Shown piece by piece: positions 1 to 9,211 of a stretch of DNA of 64,000 nt. How positions within the stretch are numbered: position 1 is the first letter of the stretch; each line of letters starts with the position of its first letter. The DNA lies in contig NZ_JAABNO010000016.1 in assembly GCF_009928445.1 (NCBI RefSeq), positions 1-64,000 of the forward strand, given 5' to 3'. The notes below the pieces were generated by a model. The model made no database searches. It had not been told where the DNA came from and saw nothing but the letters and a program-made list of their open reading frames with translations. This DNA is from Clostridium sp. C8-1-8. GTDB taxonomy: Bacteria; Bacillota; Clostridia; Clostridiales; Clostridiaceae. The translations under genes were made by a program, and so were the position numbers.

Positions 1-563
1 ATAGTTTCCAATAAAAGTATCACCAAAATTGCGAGAGAACCAAAAGTACTTGACAATCTACAGTAGGGCATATTTATAATAAGGAAAGCTATAACAGGAG
101 TTCTAAGTGCAATGCTAAAGCCAATATTGCTGATAGAAACTGTTAATAAAGGAAAGGATGCGAGTGTGATATTATAAAGGTATAACTTCCACACTTAACA
201 TACTTTCCTTGCTTTATTTGTCTGGTAGTTCTACGATTAATTCCATTTGAGATACTGTTGATTTGATTATCTAACCTTTGGATATTTTATAAGATGAAAG
301 TTTCTACTTTAGACTAAGCTAGGTAAGCATATGATCTTCAAAATTCAGATGTTTATTTTTACGTGATTTTGTGTTATTATTTGTGGAGTCATAGTGATTT
401 ATTCTATATGTATATTTATCTTTATTATCATAGTGGTAAAACTTTTTAATAATATGTTTACATATTGTTCTAGAGTTTTTCTATTTGTAAATAATCATAA
501 TAAATTAATTAGTATAACGAGTTAACTATATTCTTAAATTTTGAAAATAAAAGAGGTATTAAA
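1..563. other. Gene-free left edge with a possible decayed reading frame
   Basis: No intact gene is seen. In the + frame starting at base 1 the translation looks protein-like for about 58 codons to 177, but an in-frame TAG interrupts it. This may be the 3' remnant of a gene lying mostly outside the window. I do not recognise the family. The rest is AT-rich spacer leading to the methyltransferase gene. Confidence 0.3.
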
Positions 564-1403
564 ATGTCAGTTAAAGTGAAAAAGATATATTCAGAAAATA
601 GTGACTTTCAGCGTATTGAAGTTTTAAAGAGAAACAGGGAAAAAAGAAATAAATATAAAGAGTTCTTTGTTGAAGGGGTCAAGTCCATAAATTATGCAAT
701 TAAAAATAATTGGAACATAAAAAGCTTTGTTTATTCAAAAGAAAAACCTCTTTCACAGTGGGCTAAGGAAATTTTGGCAAACTCAAAAGCTGAAATTCAT
801 TTTGAACTCTCCTTAAAGTTGATGCATAAAATTAGTGAGAAAGATGAAGACTACTCTGAAATTATAGCTGTTGTATCAATGGCTAGCAATGATTTGACCA
901 ATATAAAAGTAAATGAGGATATGGTGATAGCAGTTTTTGATAGACCGTCTAGCCATGGAAACTTGGGAACTATTATACGTTCATGTGAAGCATTAAAAGT
1001 AGATGCATTAGTTATTACTGGTCACGCTGTTGATCTGTATGATCCTAAAACTATTAGATCAAGTATGGGAACATTTTTTTCCGTTCCTACCATTAGATTA
1101 GAGTCGCATAATGAATTAATTCAATGGTTCAAGAATATCAAAGATAAGTTACCTAATTTTAAGATAGTAGGATCAACTGCTAAATCTAATAAATTTGTTG
1201 ATGAAGTAGATTTAACAGGCCCAATGGCATTATTAATAGGAAATGAAACTTATGGTTTAAGCAAGGCCTATAAAGATATTGCTGATGATTTGATTAAAAT
1301 ACCAATGTATGGTGAGATAACATCTTTCAATGTTGCATGTGCGGCTTCCATAATATTATATGAGATAGACAGGCAACGTAGGAATATAGATTATAAACGA
1401 TAG
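564..1403 (+). CDS. SpoU/TrmH-family RNA 2'-O-methyltransferase
   Basis: Predicted S-adenosylmethionine-dependent 2'-O-ribose methyltransferase acting on tRNA or rRNA in the cytoplasm. An N-terminal substrate-binding region (about residues 20-105) precedes a SPOUT domain with the three family motifs: NLGTIIRSCEAL, LLIGNETYGLS and a C-terminal IPMYGEITSFNVACAAS. These form the trefoil-knot cofactor site, so the protein looks intact. The 279-aa length is normal for the family. The ATG follows an AGAGG ribosome-binding site. It stands alone, followed by a hairpin terminator. The target nucleotide cannot be told from sequence. Confidence 0.88.
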   Translation: MSVKVKKIYSENSDFQRIEVLKRNREKRNKYKEFFVEGVKSINYAIKNNWNIKSFVYSKEKPLSQWAKEILANSKAEIHFELSLKLMHKISEKDEDYSEIIAVVSMASNDLTNIKVNEDMVIAVFDRPSSHGNLGTIIRSCEALKVDALVITGHAVDLYDPKTIRSSMGTFFSVPTIRLESHNELIQWFKNIKDKLPNFKIVGSTAKSNKFVDEVDLTGPMALLIGNETYGLSKAYKDIADDLIKIPMYGEITSFNVACAASIILYEIDRQRRNIDYKR

Positions 1404-1463
1404 GTATAAAACTATGTAGCATGAAAGATTTGGTATCTTTAATAACTTAAATAGGTATAATTA

Positions 1464-1512
1464 AAATATCCTAGTAAGGCAAAAAAGATGCTTTACTAGG
1501 ATTAATTTATTT
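1464..1512 (+). terminator. Hairpin terminator after the SpoU gene
   Basis: A stem of about 10 bp (CCTAGTAAGGC pairing with GCTTTACTAGG around a short A-rich loop) is followed by TTAATTTATTT, 60 bases after the methyltransferase stop. Confidence 0.6.
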
Positions 1513-2662
1513 CGCATTTTCAAGGTAACTGTATGTAGATTATTTTTGCTCGTCTTGCAATTTTTATGATATTTTTATTAGGAAACTTATAAGATTTATA
1601 AGAAGATTAAATCTTAATACAGTTAAAATTGATGATTCAGTTAAACATATAGGCATACAGATGATTGTACATTTAAGAAGAGGAAGAAATTATTAATTAT
1701 ATTATTGAGGATAAAAGGAATATAAAATCAGCTATTAGAGATGAAAAGTAGATGCTAAATGGGTGTTTATGAAAGAGATAAAGAATAAATACAAATCAAG
1801 TTCAAGTATAAGGTGATTATTGAAAGAGTATTGTATGTCCAAATAACACTATAAAGGGATATTTAAATCAAAGAAATCTATATACTGGTTTCAAGAAATA
1901 AATTTAAGGAGTAAGATTCTAAATTCTTAGAGAATTACTTGACAGTAAAGTATACTGTTTATAATAGTTTAATATACTATATTGTGGTTTATCCAAATTG
2001 AGAGAAAACTAATTTTTTATAAATCAACAAGTGTATTTTTTAAAAAATCCTTATACATTTCAGCATATAAATTTAATTGATAGGAAGAAAAAATCTTCTT
2101 AAATGTTGAACTTGAGTTCAGTTTGGTGGCGCAAACTTCGCCTCAAGTCCCAAGCGCGTTTTAATCCACTGCCTAGATCCTGTATTTGTATGCGAAAAGA
2201 TAGCTTACACAAGGATAAATCAGGTAGTGTCTATAACTTATGTTATTGAGAATACAATAACAGGGATAAAGGGAATAGGAGGGCTTCAAACTAGGGGGAA
2301 GTATAGGGAGGGGTATCCTAAGTCTCCTTATGTGCAGTAAATTAATAAGATGTTTTATATAGATTTATAAATAGGAAGAGCAATACTTTACTAGGAGTGT
2401 TGAAGATATTGATCTTCCTTTTAATATTAGTAGCTAGTAAGTCTAATAAACTTCATAGTATAATCGGAATCTTAAGTTTAATGATTATTAGTGAAGAGCA
2501 GATGATTACGATGATTTGAAACCAAAACTGCATTATGAATTAGGGTAGGAATGGTGAATAGTCGCTTACTAGGTCTAATTTGAAATTAAGAGTCTTAAAT
2601 TAGCGATTGTAAAACAAAAAGGAGTCGTGTAATGACTCCTAAATTTGAAATGTATAATTGAA
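1513..2662. other. Long gene-poor stretch with decayed coding traces
   Basis: No intact gene is supported. A short acidic/lysine-rich reading (1677-1751) continues in another frame to about 1812, suggesting a frameshifted remnant of unknown family. A hairpin-containing segment at 2359-2414 recurs near 4667. Stop codons are dense elsewhere on both strands. Confidence 0.35.
2359..2414. repeat. Repeat R3, copy 1
   Basis: Shares AGCAATACTTTACTAGGAGT and flanking bases (ATAGAT..ATAAATA before, GATATTGATCT after) with 4667-4723. Both copies can form a CAATAC/GTATTG-type stem. Confidence 0.55.
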
Positions 2663-3559
2663 TTAATTCTTTAAATTTTTAACTAATTCAAGAGGTAGGC
2701 CAGTTTTAATGGCAATTGTTTCATCATCAATTAAGCCGAGCAAGTTTTTTGCAATTTCAATAGCTTTTTGGTTAGTACCTTGCTCGAAACCTTCTTCTCT
2801 TGCAGCTTTTTCTCTTGTTAGTTGATCCATAATTTCTGCTTGCCTAGCCTCATAGGCCATTCTAGCTTCCTTGCTTTTGCTTACTCTTTGTAAGATTTCA
2901 TAGGCAGTCTTAATATTTTCATTTTTTTCTGCTATCATTTCCATTTCCTCCTTTGAATCAGAGTCTATAAATTCAAGCCAATCTAGTATGGGGGCATCTA
3001 AATCTTTTATACTATCTAATTTTGATAGTTTAGGTAATTCTAAAAAATGTATTTCTAGAACATCACTAAGCTTATAGCCAGTTTCATCTTCTAAAATATG
3101 AAAAGTCGTATGAATCTTATCTAGCGGTATCCTCTCAAAATCAACTATATTTATTGTAATACATTTCTTTAATTTATCGTATGTATCACCAGGACTTACC
3201 TGGCTATTATACATCTTTGACCAATAGAATAAACTTCTTTCAGCCATGAATTCTGTAGGGAATATCTGTATCTCAATATCTATATGTTCATTGTTTTTTG
3301 TTTTTACTCGGACGTCTAAAATGCCTTTTTTATCTTCTTTGAATTCTTTTAGAAGTTCTGTATTCAAAAATTCTATACCTTGAAAATCTTCCTTATTTAA
3401 CCTAAGGGTTGCACTTAGGAATGCAATTAATATATCCTTATTTTTCTCATCTCCAAAAATAAGCTTAAATACAAAGTCTATCTTAGGTGACATTATAAAA
3501 TCATCATAACCAGTTCCGTTTATATAAAACATGGTATTTTTATTGTTAATTATAATCAC
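2663..3559 (-). CDS. Rpn-family recombination-promoting nuclease / putative transposase
   Basis: The 298-aa protein matches the Rpn (YhgA-like) PD-(D/E)XK nuclease family, associated with RecA-independent recombination and often annotated as putative transposase. Visible are the N-terminal MSPKIDFVFKLIFGDEKNKD block (from about residue 23), the nuclease core ILDVRVKTKNNEHIDIEIQI with Asp and Glu-x-Gln at the expected sites, and the charged C-terminus with EEGFEQGTNQKAIEIAKNLL. The GTG start has no clear ribosome-binding site; ATG at codon 10 or 23 is possible. It sits in a decayed region without partners, as is usual for these mobile-like genes. No terminal inverted repeats were seen. Confidence 0.85.
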   Translation of the reverse strand: MIIINNKNTMFYINGTGYDDFIMSPKIDFVFKLIFGDEKNKDILIAFLSATLRLNKEDFQGIEFLNTELLKEFKEDKKGILDVRVKTKNNEHIDIEIQIFPTEFMAERSLFYWSKMYNSQVSPGDTYDKLKKCITINIVDFERIPLDKIHTTFHILEDETGYKLSDVLEIHFLELPKLSKLDSIKDLDAPILDWLEFIDSDSKEEMEMIAEKNENIKTAYEILQRVSKSKEARMAYEARQAEIMDQLTREKAAREEGFEQGTNQKAIEIAKNLLGLIDDETIAIKTGLPLELVKNLKN

Positions 3560-4323
3560 ATCATTTTAAATATGATATATATTTAATTATGTCCAAGACT
3601 ACTGTTTTTGCTACCTAAATCTATATTTCTTGAGTATATTATAACATATTAAAGGTGTTTATAGAATTTGATTTAAATAAGAAGTTATAGTCTGAAATCT
3701 TTTTGATAGCAGAATCACTTACTCCAAGCAATCTACAACAATTATCATAATAAAAAAGTTGGAATGCTAATTAGCTTAGATGATATGAGAATAACTAAAG
3801 GCAATAGGTAGGTAATATGACAGTGAAAAGTATATAAGATCACAAGGGCTGGAGAGGTACATCATGAGTGAGAGATAATAGATTTTAGCGGATAAATTAG
3901 ATAAATCTCAATCTAACTGGAGGGACATTTTCTTCTAACTTCAAATCATGTCACTATATAGAGGATGTTATACGCGTAATTCACTTATAAGTTATTATCT
4001 AATTATACCAAGCTCAATTGCATTAGAATTTTACTAGGGAGCAACTCAATGCCCATTTGACAATGAGTTCAACAATCGCTACGTACTGCGTAGCGAATCT
4101 AGTTTTGATCTTTAATGAAAATATAAAATGGCTTTAAAAAGTTCTTTTGTATAGATAAACGCATCTATTGGAACCTGAAAAAAGCAACCTGTTTTTATGG
4201 TTGGACTTTTTTTATATGTGATATAATAAATAACCTAAATACAAAAAAGGCATAGTCTACAAGTTGATCGATTGTAAATAGAATTTTTTTCATAGAAAAT
4301 TTTAAATGAAGTACTGAGTGAAT
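3560..4323. other. Gene-poor stretch with compact inverted repeats
   Basis: No intact gene. It holds a perfect 8-bp hairpin (TCGCTACG / CGTAGCGA, 4076-4096) directly after a looser AACTCA/TGAGTT stem (4043-4070). Near 4190-4230 a weak AACC/GGTT hairpin is followed by a T run and may be a terminator relic. Confidence 0.35.
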
Positions 4324-4401
4324 ATGAAGGACGTCGCTAAGCTATTTAATAGAAGCAATGGAATTGATTTAGATGAGAACTATGATATATTGCACACATA
4401 A
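4324..4401 (+). pseudogene. DUF3791-like C-terminal remnant
   Basis: A 25-codon open stretch, ATG to TAA, reads MKDVAKLFNRSNGIDLDENY then DILHT. This resembles the middle-to-C-terminal part of small DUF3791-type proteins (VAELF...DENYDVLHTQ-like), from recollection of the family rather than a search. The N-terminal half and the usual tail are absent, so it looks like a decayed copy. It lies 28 bases upstream of the 74-aa gene, a spacing typical of the small gene sets in which DUF3791 proteins occur. Confidence 0.4.
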
Positions 4402-4429
4402 TATAATATTGAATGCGAGGTGATTTAGT

Positions 4430-4654
4430 ATGTCATTCCCAGAGATAACACAAGATAATGTCCATATATTCATTCCGTTAAAAGTTGCAAAGGTGACTGA
4501 GATGTTAACAAAAGACAAAAATATAATTTGGGAAGAAGCATTGCTTGAAGTCTATAACTCTAATGTCTATAGTGTACTGGAAAAAGAAGATACCAAGATG
4601 TGGTATGAAGGACCTACTTACTTATATAAAGAGCTTAAAAGTGAGGCAGAATAA
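4430..4654 (+). CDS. Small hypothetical protein, possible partner of a DUF3791-type module
   Basis: A 74-aa acidic, soluble protein without signal peptide or membrane segment. The start is supported by a GCGAGGTGATTT ribosome-binding region just upstream of the ATG. The C-terminal pattern (VYNSNVYSVLEKEDTKMWYE then GPTYLYKEL) resembles small proteins encoded next to DUF3791/DUF3990 genes in Clostridia, whose role is unproven. The adjacent DUF3791-like remnant supports this reading, but no DUF3990 gene is present. It may be an orphan survivor of a three-gene set. I assign no function. Confidence 0.55.
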   Translation: MSFPEITQDNVHIFIPLKVAKVTEMLTKDKNIIWEEALLEVYNSNVYSVLEKEDTKMWYEGPTYLYKELKSEAE

Positions 4655-4666
4655 TAAGTTATAGAT

Positions 4667-4723
4667 ATAGATCCATAAATATTAAGAGCAATACTTTACT
4701 AGGAGTAGTAGAGGTATTGATCT
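4667..4723. repeat. Repeat R3, copy 2
   Basis: Second copy of the segment at 2359-2414, beginning 13 bases after the stop of the 74-aa gene. The CAATAC/GTATTG stem (about 4690-4718) followed by a T-rich stretch could act as that gene's terminator. Confidence 0.5.
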
Positions 4724-4909
4724 GTTTCTTTGTTTTAGTTATTGATTTATGGTTAAGTGCTTGATAGTCTACAGTTTTTAGTTAAATCCTTAATTAAAGA
4801 GTAGAGTTAAACTAAATGTAAGCACCTTATAGTTTGCATGGAAGAAAACTTATTAAGTCATCCAGTAAAGTATTCTTATCTAAGTTCTTTAGTACTTTAA
4901 TTAAACTTG

Positions 4910-5200
4910 CTATCTTAAAGTTCTATTATCGATTTCCATTTCTCTTAAATCATGCATGTATGAACCAAAAGCTAAGAAGATAATTATCATAAGAAAAAAG
5001 CTTATCAAAATAAATACTTCCTTCTTTTTGGTAACACCCTGGCCGTTATCAATAATCTTCCTGTTTGCAATACCTATGAAGGTAAGTAGAGGTATAAAGT
5101 AAATAGCATTATTTATTATTAAGTATATACTTAGTATTAAAGCTATTGTATTTATGATGATTGCTGATATTAGTGGATTTCTATATATTAATGATTTCAT
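4910..5200 (-). CDS. Small hypothetical membrane protein
   Basis: A 96-aa protein with three predicted hydrophobic helices (about residues 9-28, 31-46 and 63-81) and a charged loop (NRKIIDNGQGVTKKKE) between the second and third. The ATG is preceded by AAGGGG at good spacing, so it is probably translated. No family is recognised. It stands alone between the 74-aa gene and the 2H remnant. Confidence 0.55.
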   Translation of the reverse strand: MKSLIYRNPLISAIIINTIALILSIYLIINNAIYFIPLLTFIGIANRKIIDNGQGVTKKKEVFILISFFLMIIIFLAFGSYMHDLREMEIDNRTLR

Positions 5201-5364
5201 AATAGTTCCCCTTATCTAATCTTGACTGTAATGATATGAGTATATAAAAAACTATACATATCAATGTTTTTTAATAATGGGGGCAGCTTAATTAATCCTT
5301 TTTAATAACTAATTGAGTATTAGTCATTAATTAATTCAAATCTATTAATTAATCTAAATGGGAT

Positions 5365-5664
5365 TTAATAAACTTCGAGAGCAACTATTCTTCCACTTGT
5401 GGCAATAAAATTATCTCTTAAATAATCAAAGAGGTTATTAAAGTCATTTTTATTGCAAATTGATATGGTTGAATGAAAAACAGGGTTTCCACATTTAGCT
5501 GAATATTCAAATCCTAAAGAACCACAATATTCATCGAGTTTTTCATGAAATCCATAATAAAAGTTAACTAGGGACAGTGAACTACATGGGTTTACATAGA
5601 TTACATCTGTATCAAAAGCTTCTCTGTGTGTATATACGCCAAGAGAATTAAAATGAATTGGTAG
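5365..5664 (-). pseudogene. Remnant of a 2H phosphoesterase (LigT / 2'-5' RNA ligase-like)
   Basis: The minus strand is open for 99 codons without a start codon at its upstream end, which is a TAG. It contains LPIHFNSLGVYTH, then FHSTISI, then a normal stop. FHSTIS fits the second H-x-T motif of the 2H phosphoesterase superfamily. The first-half domain with the first H-x-T motif is missing or frameshifted: a MNKPIATNS reading lies just upstream in another frame. I read it as the C-terminal half of a decayed gene. It lies just downstream of the zincin gene on the same strand. Confidence 0.5.
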
Positions 5665-5729
5665 CTATTGGTTTATTCATCAAGCCTATCAATTAAACAT
5701 TATTTATGCATAATATTACCTCTACTTTA

Positions 5730-6716
5730 TCAAATCTTAAACTGACCATATCCAATTTTATCTAAGGCTTTATTAAATACTACAGGAAAGTTGTCAGGGT
5801 TTCTTAAGGCTTCAAAAACTACATTTTTTCCAAAGCAATCGTGAATTACTCCCCAGATATCATTTCCAAAGGTGTATACTCTAAAATGTCTTAGTTTTGG
5901 AATTTCACTTTTATCTTGTTCTTCTGTATAAGGATTAGTCCAATATTCTGACATAAGCTTGTTTAAGTCATTAGGTGATTTTATAACACCTGTTCTTATG
6001 TCTTTAACTGTCTTTCTAAAGTTGTCCATTGTGTTATAGAAATCATTATTTAGATATTTCCACGTGAAGGCATCCAAACCTTGGTTTTTAGTAGTATTGT
6101 ATATACTTTTGGACAATACTCCTTCAGCGTTGTTACAATACTTTACTGCTAAACCTTCTCCAGAAAAATAAAGGTAGAACAATCCTTCAAGAGATAGTTT
6201 TTCTTCATCAATTTGTTGGAGAATTGTATTTAATCCAACGTGATGTACTTCATGAGCAATAGTTGAACAGAAAGCACTGATAGATTGATCTTTTACTAGT
6301 TGTAAGAAATCAAAGTGGGTGTAATTTTCATAAACATAGCCAAAGCTTCTTCCTATGCTAATTGTAAAGATGAATTTTATATCTGGAAGGATTATATCGT
6401 CAGGTAGTCCTCTTATGGCTATAGATACTTGTTCTTCTATAAGCTCTGGTGTCAGTATACTTTCTAGTTCCTTTAATTTTTCAAAGTAATAATCCACATT
6501 GTTTAACAAATCTTTGTAGTATCTGTGGTGACTCTTTAAATCAATATTTGCAATATCCTCTTCCTCTAAGTTGTTTAATTCAAGAAAGTAATCTATAAAC
6601 TCATCCTTGGAGATTCTTCCCTTATAGCGTTCTAATTCGAATTTATAATCTTCGTGGTCTAATAGGTTTTCTATAGCATTTCTTTCAATATGTCCATTTG
6701 CAAGTCTTTTGCACAA
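5730..6716 (-). CDS. HExxH zincin-like protein (DUF5700-like), probably amber-interrupted
   Basis: The 328-aa frame carries the zincin signature HEVHH (about residue 155) and, some 35 residues later, SGEGLAVKYC, whose Glu suits the third zinc ligand of gluzincins. It is likely a soluble metallopeptidase-like protein, perhaps DUF5700 or a relative. The frame opens at a TTG with no ribosome-binding site. A better start lies upstream: AGGGGG six bases before an ATG at 6761, then 14 codons, then an in-frame TAG (6717-6719) directly before the TTG. So the gene looks interrupted near its N-terminus, or expressed by reinitiation. A second protein with similar layout is encoded at 11228-12040. Confidence 0.65.
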   Translation of the reverse strand: MCKRLANGHIERNAIENLLDHEDYKFELERYKGRISKDEFIDYFLELNNLEEEDIANIDLKSHHRYYKDLLNNVDYYFEKLKELESILTPELIEEQVSIAIRGLPDDIILPDIKFIFTISIGRSFGYVYENYTHFDFLQLVKDQSISAFCSTIAHEVHHVGLNTILQQIDEEKLSLEGLFYLYFSGEGLAVKYCNNAEGVLSKSIYNTTKNQGLDAFTWKYLNNDFYNTMDNFRKTVKDIRTGVIKSPNDLNKLMSEYWTNPYTEEQDKSEIPKLRHFRVYTFGNDIWGVIHDCFGKNVVFEALRNPDNFPVVFNKALDKIGYGQFKI

Positions 6717-6761
6717 CTATATCATACTATTTATACTTGAAAAACTGATTGAAAAACTCAT

Positions 6762-7094
6762 TTTAATCCCCCTATTTGATGCTTAAATGTCTATATGTAT
6801 TATTTGTAAAATTATATCATATATGGATTATGATATTGGTTATAAGTTAAGATAATTCACAGTTTCTTAATTTTTTTCTACTGATCCATAATTTAAATTA
6901 AAATGTATGTAATTAATATGTGATGCCTCCGCTTAAACACAGCACTTTAATAGAGACTAAGTTATTAAATAATCCAGTATTAATTTATAAAGTATTACTC
7001 ATTGAATATAAGAAATTTTTGTGTTTTTTCTAAGGTCATATAGTAAAAAACTTCTCTAGTCTTAATACATGAATTTTTATTAAAAAACACCTTA
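6762..7094. other. AT-rich spacer between divergent genes
   Basis: Intergenic region between the interrupted zincin gene and the PRD regulator. No coding potential beyond short shadow frames is seen. No promoter stands out enough to name. Confidence 0.3.
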
Positions 7095-7148
7095 GCAAAT
7101 TATTATTAGTGGGACAATAGCTCCGTCCCCCTGTCACTTCTAATTTGC
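7095..7148. promoter_or_regulatory. Long inverted repeat just upstream of the PRD regulator
   Basis: Outer arms GCAAATTA (7095-7102) and TAATTTGC (7141-7148) are perfect, and inside them GGGAC (7111-7115) pairs with GTCCC (7125-7129). A TATAAT hexamer follows at 7151-7156, so the repeat overlaps the presumed -35 region. It may be an operator or a structured element. No T run follows, so it is not a typical terminator. Confidence 0.45.
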
Positions 7149-7177
7149 AGTATAATGTAATTAATAAATAGTTAAAC

Positions 7178-8692
7178 TTGTATACAAAGGATGTGGACAG
7201 AAACTTGAACAGAAGGTATAGAGATATTCTAAGCATAATTTTAAATACAGATGAAGCTATTACTGGAAGTGAGCTAGCTAAGTTTTGTAAGGTAAGTGTG
7301 AGAACTATAAGACAGGATATTAAGGATATAAATATATTGCTTAAAGAATATGAGGTTGAAATTAATTCTAACGTAAAAAGGGGATATTTTTTTGATGATA
7401 AAAGCAAGTCTATTATGAAGGAAAGCAATATAATAAGGAAAGTATTAGATTATCAATATATAATCGAAACACCAAGTATTCCAATAGATAGACAGATGTA
7501 CATATTATTAAAGCTTATAGTAAAAGAGAATATGGAAGTGGAAGAGCTTGCAGAGGCACTTTATGTTTCCACAGCAACTATTAACAATGATGTAGCTGCT
7601 ATCAATAAGTGGCTTAAGAAGGAATTAAACCTTAGGATAGGTTATTCCTTAAATGATGGCATTAGTGTTAATGCAGGGGAAGTAGAAAAAAGGAATATAA
7701 TAAGCTGGGTTTTATCTAGAAAAACAAATGTAAGTACTATTGCGAAGTATTGGAACTACATATTTGAAGAAAGTGATGTTATAGAAAGGGCAAGGCAGTT
7801 CTACCATATAGTAAGTGCTAATGCAAAAAAGCATAGCTACTATTTATCAGGACATAGTTATCAACTTCTTTGCTATGAGATATTAGTATCAGCTAAACGC
7901 TGTGAGTTGGGCTTTAATTTGAAGGAAGAAGATATTACAAAGGAATGTTTTGTTCCAGTATTGCCGGTATTAATGGATATAAAGTTAGCGGTAGAAAAGC
8001 TGTTAAAGGTGAAGCTGTCAGAGTTAGAATGGCTTAATATACAGTGTTACTTCAAATCAAAGCAATTTATTAAGCCTACTAGTATTACAAACTTTGAAAA
8101 TGAAGAAGCTGTGGAAATAGTGGATGAATTCATACAAACTTTAAAGCACAGGTTCCAGGTTGATTTAAGCTCTAATAAAGAAGCATTATTACTATATGTA
8201 GCTCCCATGATAAACCGTTTAAGATACAAACACTGTATAGCTGAGAAAATAAGTGAGGGAATTACTAGGACATATAAAAAACACTTTGAAATGGCAAGTG
8301 AAATAGCTGGCATTATAAAAAGAAGACTAAAACTAAATGTTGAACTTATAGAGTTAGCCTACATAACAGTTCATTTAGTAGCTATCTGCGAAACAGAAGA
8401 ACGTAAATTAAAAACAGCTATAGTTTGCGATTATGATGAGGCTATAATAAGTTTGATAAAATATAAGCTTAAGAAGCTTTTTGGAGAAAGAGTGGAGCTT
8501 TTAAGAGTTTTCGACTATCAACAGTTTATGTTTGAAGAGGAAGAAAATCTTAAGGATATAGAGTTTATAGTTACTACATCAACTATAGCAGACCTTACTG
8601 ATATTCCTTTCGTTAAGATAAGTCCAGAGTTTGAGCAGACTGATATCAATATGCTTAGTGAGTACTTCAATAATCATATCAATAAGCAATGA
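7178..8692 (+). CDS. BglG/Mga-type PRD-domain transcriptional regulator
   Basis: A 504-aa regulator with an N-terminal helix-turn-helix (about residues 15-70, ITGSELAKFCKVSVRTIRQD), a second Mga-like HTH (about 105-150, LAEALYVSTATINNDVAAIN), PRD-like helical domains in the middle and an EIIB-like C-terminal domain (from about 405, KLKTAIVCDYDEAIISLIKY). Such proteins respond to phosphorylation by PTS components. The annotated TTG is weak; in-frame GTG (7193) or TTG (7205, opening NRRYRDIL as in relatives) may be the real start, with AAAGG at 7186-7190. No PTS gene lies adjacent, so its target is unclear. Confidence 0.82.
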   Translation: MYTKDVDRNLNRRYRDILSIILNTDEAITGSELAKFCKVSVRTIRQDIKDINILLKEYEVEINSNVKRGYFFDDKSKSIMKESNIIRKVLDYQYIIETPSIPIDRQMYILLKLIVKENMEVEELAEALYVSTATINNDVAAINKWLKKELNLRIGYSLNDGISVNAGEVEKRNIISWVLSRKTNVSTIAKYWNYIFEESDVIERARQFYHIVSANAKKHSYYLSGHSYQLLCYEILVSAKRCELGFNLKEEDITKECFVPVLPVLMDIKLAVEKLLKVKLSELEWLNIQCYFKSKQFIKPTSITNFENEEAVEIVDEFIQTLKHRFQVDLSSNKEALLLYVAPMINRLRYKHCIAEKISEGITRTYKKHFEMASEIAGIIKRRLKLNVELIELAYITVHLVAICETEERKLKTAIVCDYDEAIISLIKYKLKKLFGERVELLRVFDYQQFMFEEEENLKDIEFIVTTSTIADLTDIPFVKISPEFEQTDINMLSEYFNNHINKQ

Positions 8693-8696
8693 TACA

Positions 8697-8803
8697 CTAT
8701 AGGATTCTAACTTATGCCATTAATTTATGCATGACAGATAATATGGAAAAGCCTGTATTATAGAACAGGTATAAATTAAGCTTTTATAGCGGATACCTTA
8801 TAG
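8697..8803. repeat. Palindromic repeat R1, copy a
   Basis: Imperfect inverted repeat: CTATAGGATTCTAACTTATG...AATTTATGCATG on the left faces a complementary right arm ending CGGATACCTTATAG. It belongs to the roughly 100-bp family also seen at 14105, 37480, 37682, 56336 and 59500. It sits right after the PRD regulator stop. Confidence 0.6.
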
Positions 8804-8936
8804 GATTTAAACTTAAACTATTAATCTATATATGTTTGATAATTCCCAGAAGCCTGGAGCAACCAATCCATAAAAGTTGTGATTATGGTTATATGTATAA
8901 GTTAAGTTTTCATAAAGGATGCCTATAAAAAGCTTT
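8798..8936. repeat. Palindromic repeat R1, copy b
   Basis: Second, longer and more diverged copy abutting copy a. Left arm CTTATAGGATTTAAACTTAA and right arm AAGTTAAGTTTTCATAAAGG are approximately complementary, with an extra inner stem around 8842-8895. Confidence 0.5.
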
Positions 8937-9211
8937 ATTTTCATAGATTTCATTGTGAAGTAGTGTTCCTATAATTTATATTTAAAAGCTATGGAAATAA
9001 AGTGTCATAGGTTAATAAAATAAATTATTTCACAGTATACGGTGAAATATTATAGTTTGTAGTAATAAGGAGAAATTTATTATAATTAAGTCATACAAAT
9101 AAGCGTGTCAATGAGAGATTTAAGCTGAAAAGTTAGTTATTAAGCTAAAGAGCTAATAGCTTAAATAGAAGAGAATTAAATATTAATTAGGCTTTAAGGG
9201 GGGGATACATT
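8937..9211. other. Spacer upstream of the HAD phosphatase gene
   Basis: No gene is seen. A short hairpin (TTTCAC / GTGAAA, about 9028-9047) is the only structure noted. Together with repeats R1a/b it makes up the 519-base gap before 9212. Confidence 0.3.

Noticed and set aside
49..85. TTGACA and TATAAT near the left edge as a promoter
   Set aside because: Spacer of 19 bases and no gene within reach; probably chance in AT-rich DNA.
2663..3559. Rpn gene as a complete insertion sequence
   Set aside because: No terminal inverted repeats or target duplications were visible; Rpn genes are usually stand-alone.
4076..4096. Perfect hairpin TCGCTACG/CGTAGCGA as a terminator
   Set aside because: No T run follows and no gene ends nearby; kept only as an inverted repeat.
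7036..7428. Minus-strand 130-aa ORF overlapping the PRD regulator
   Set aside because: Mostly the reverse shadow of the regulator's N-terminus; no family and no start signal.
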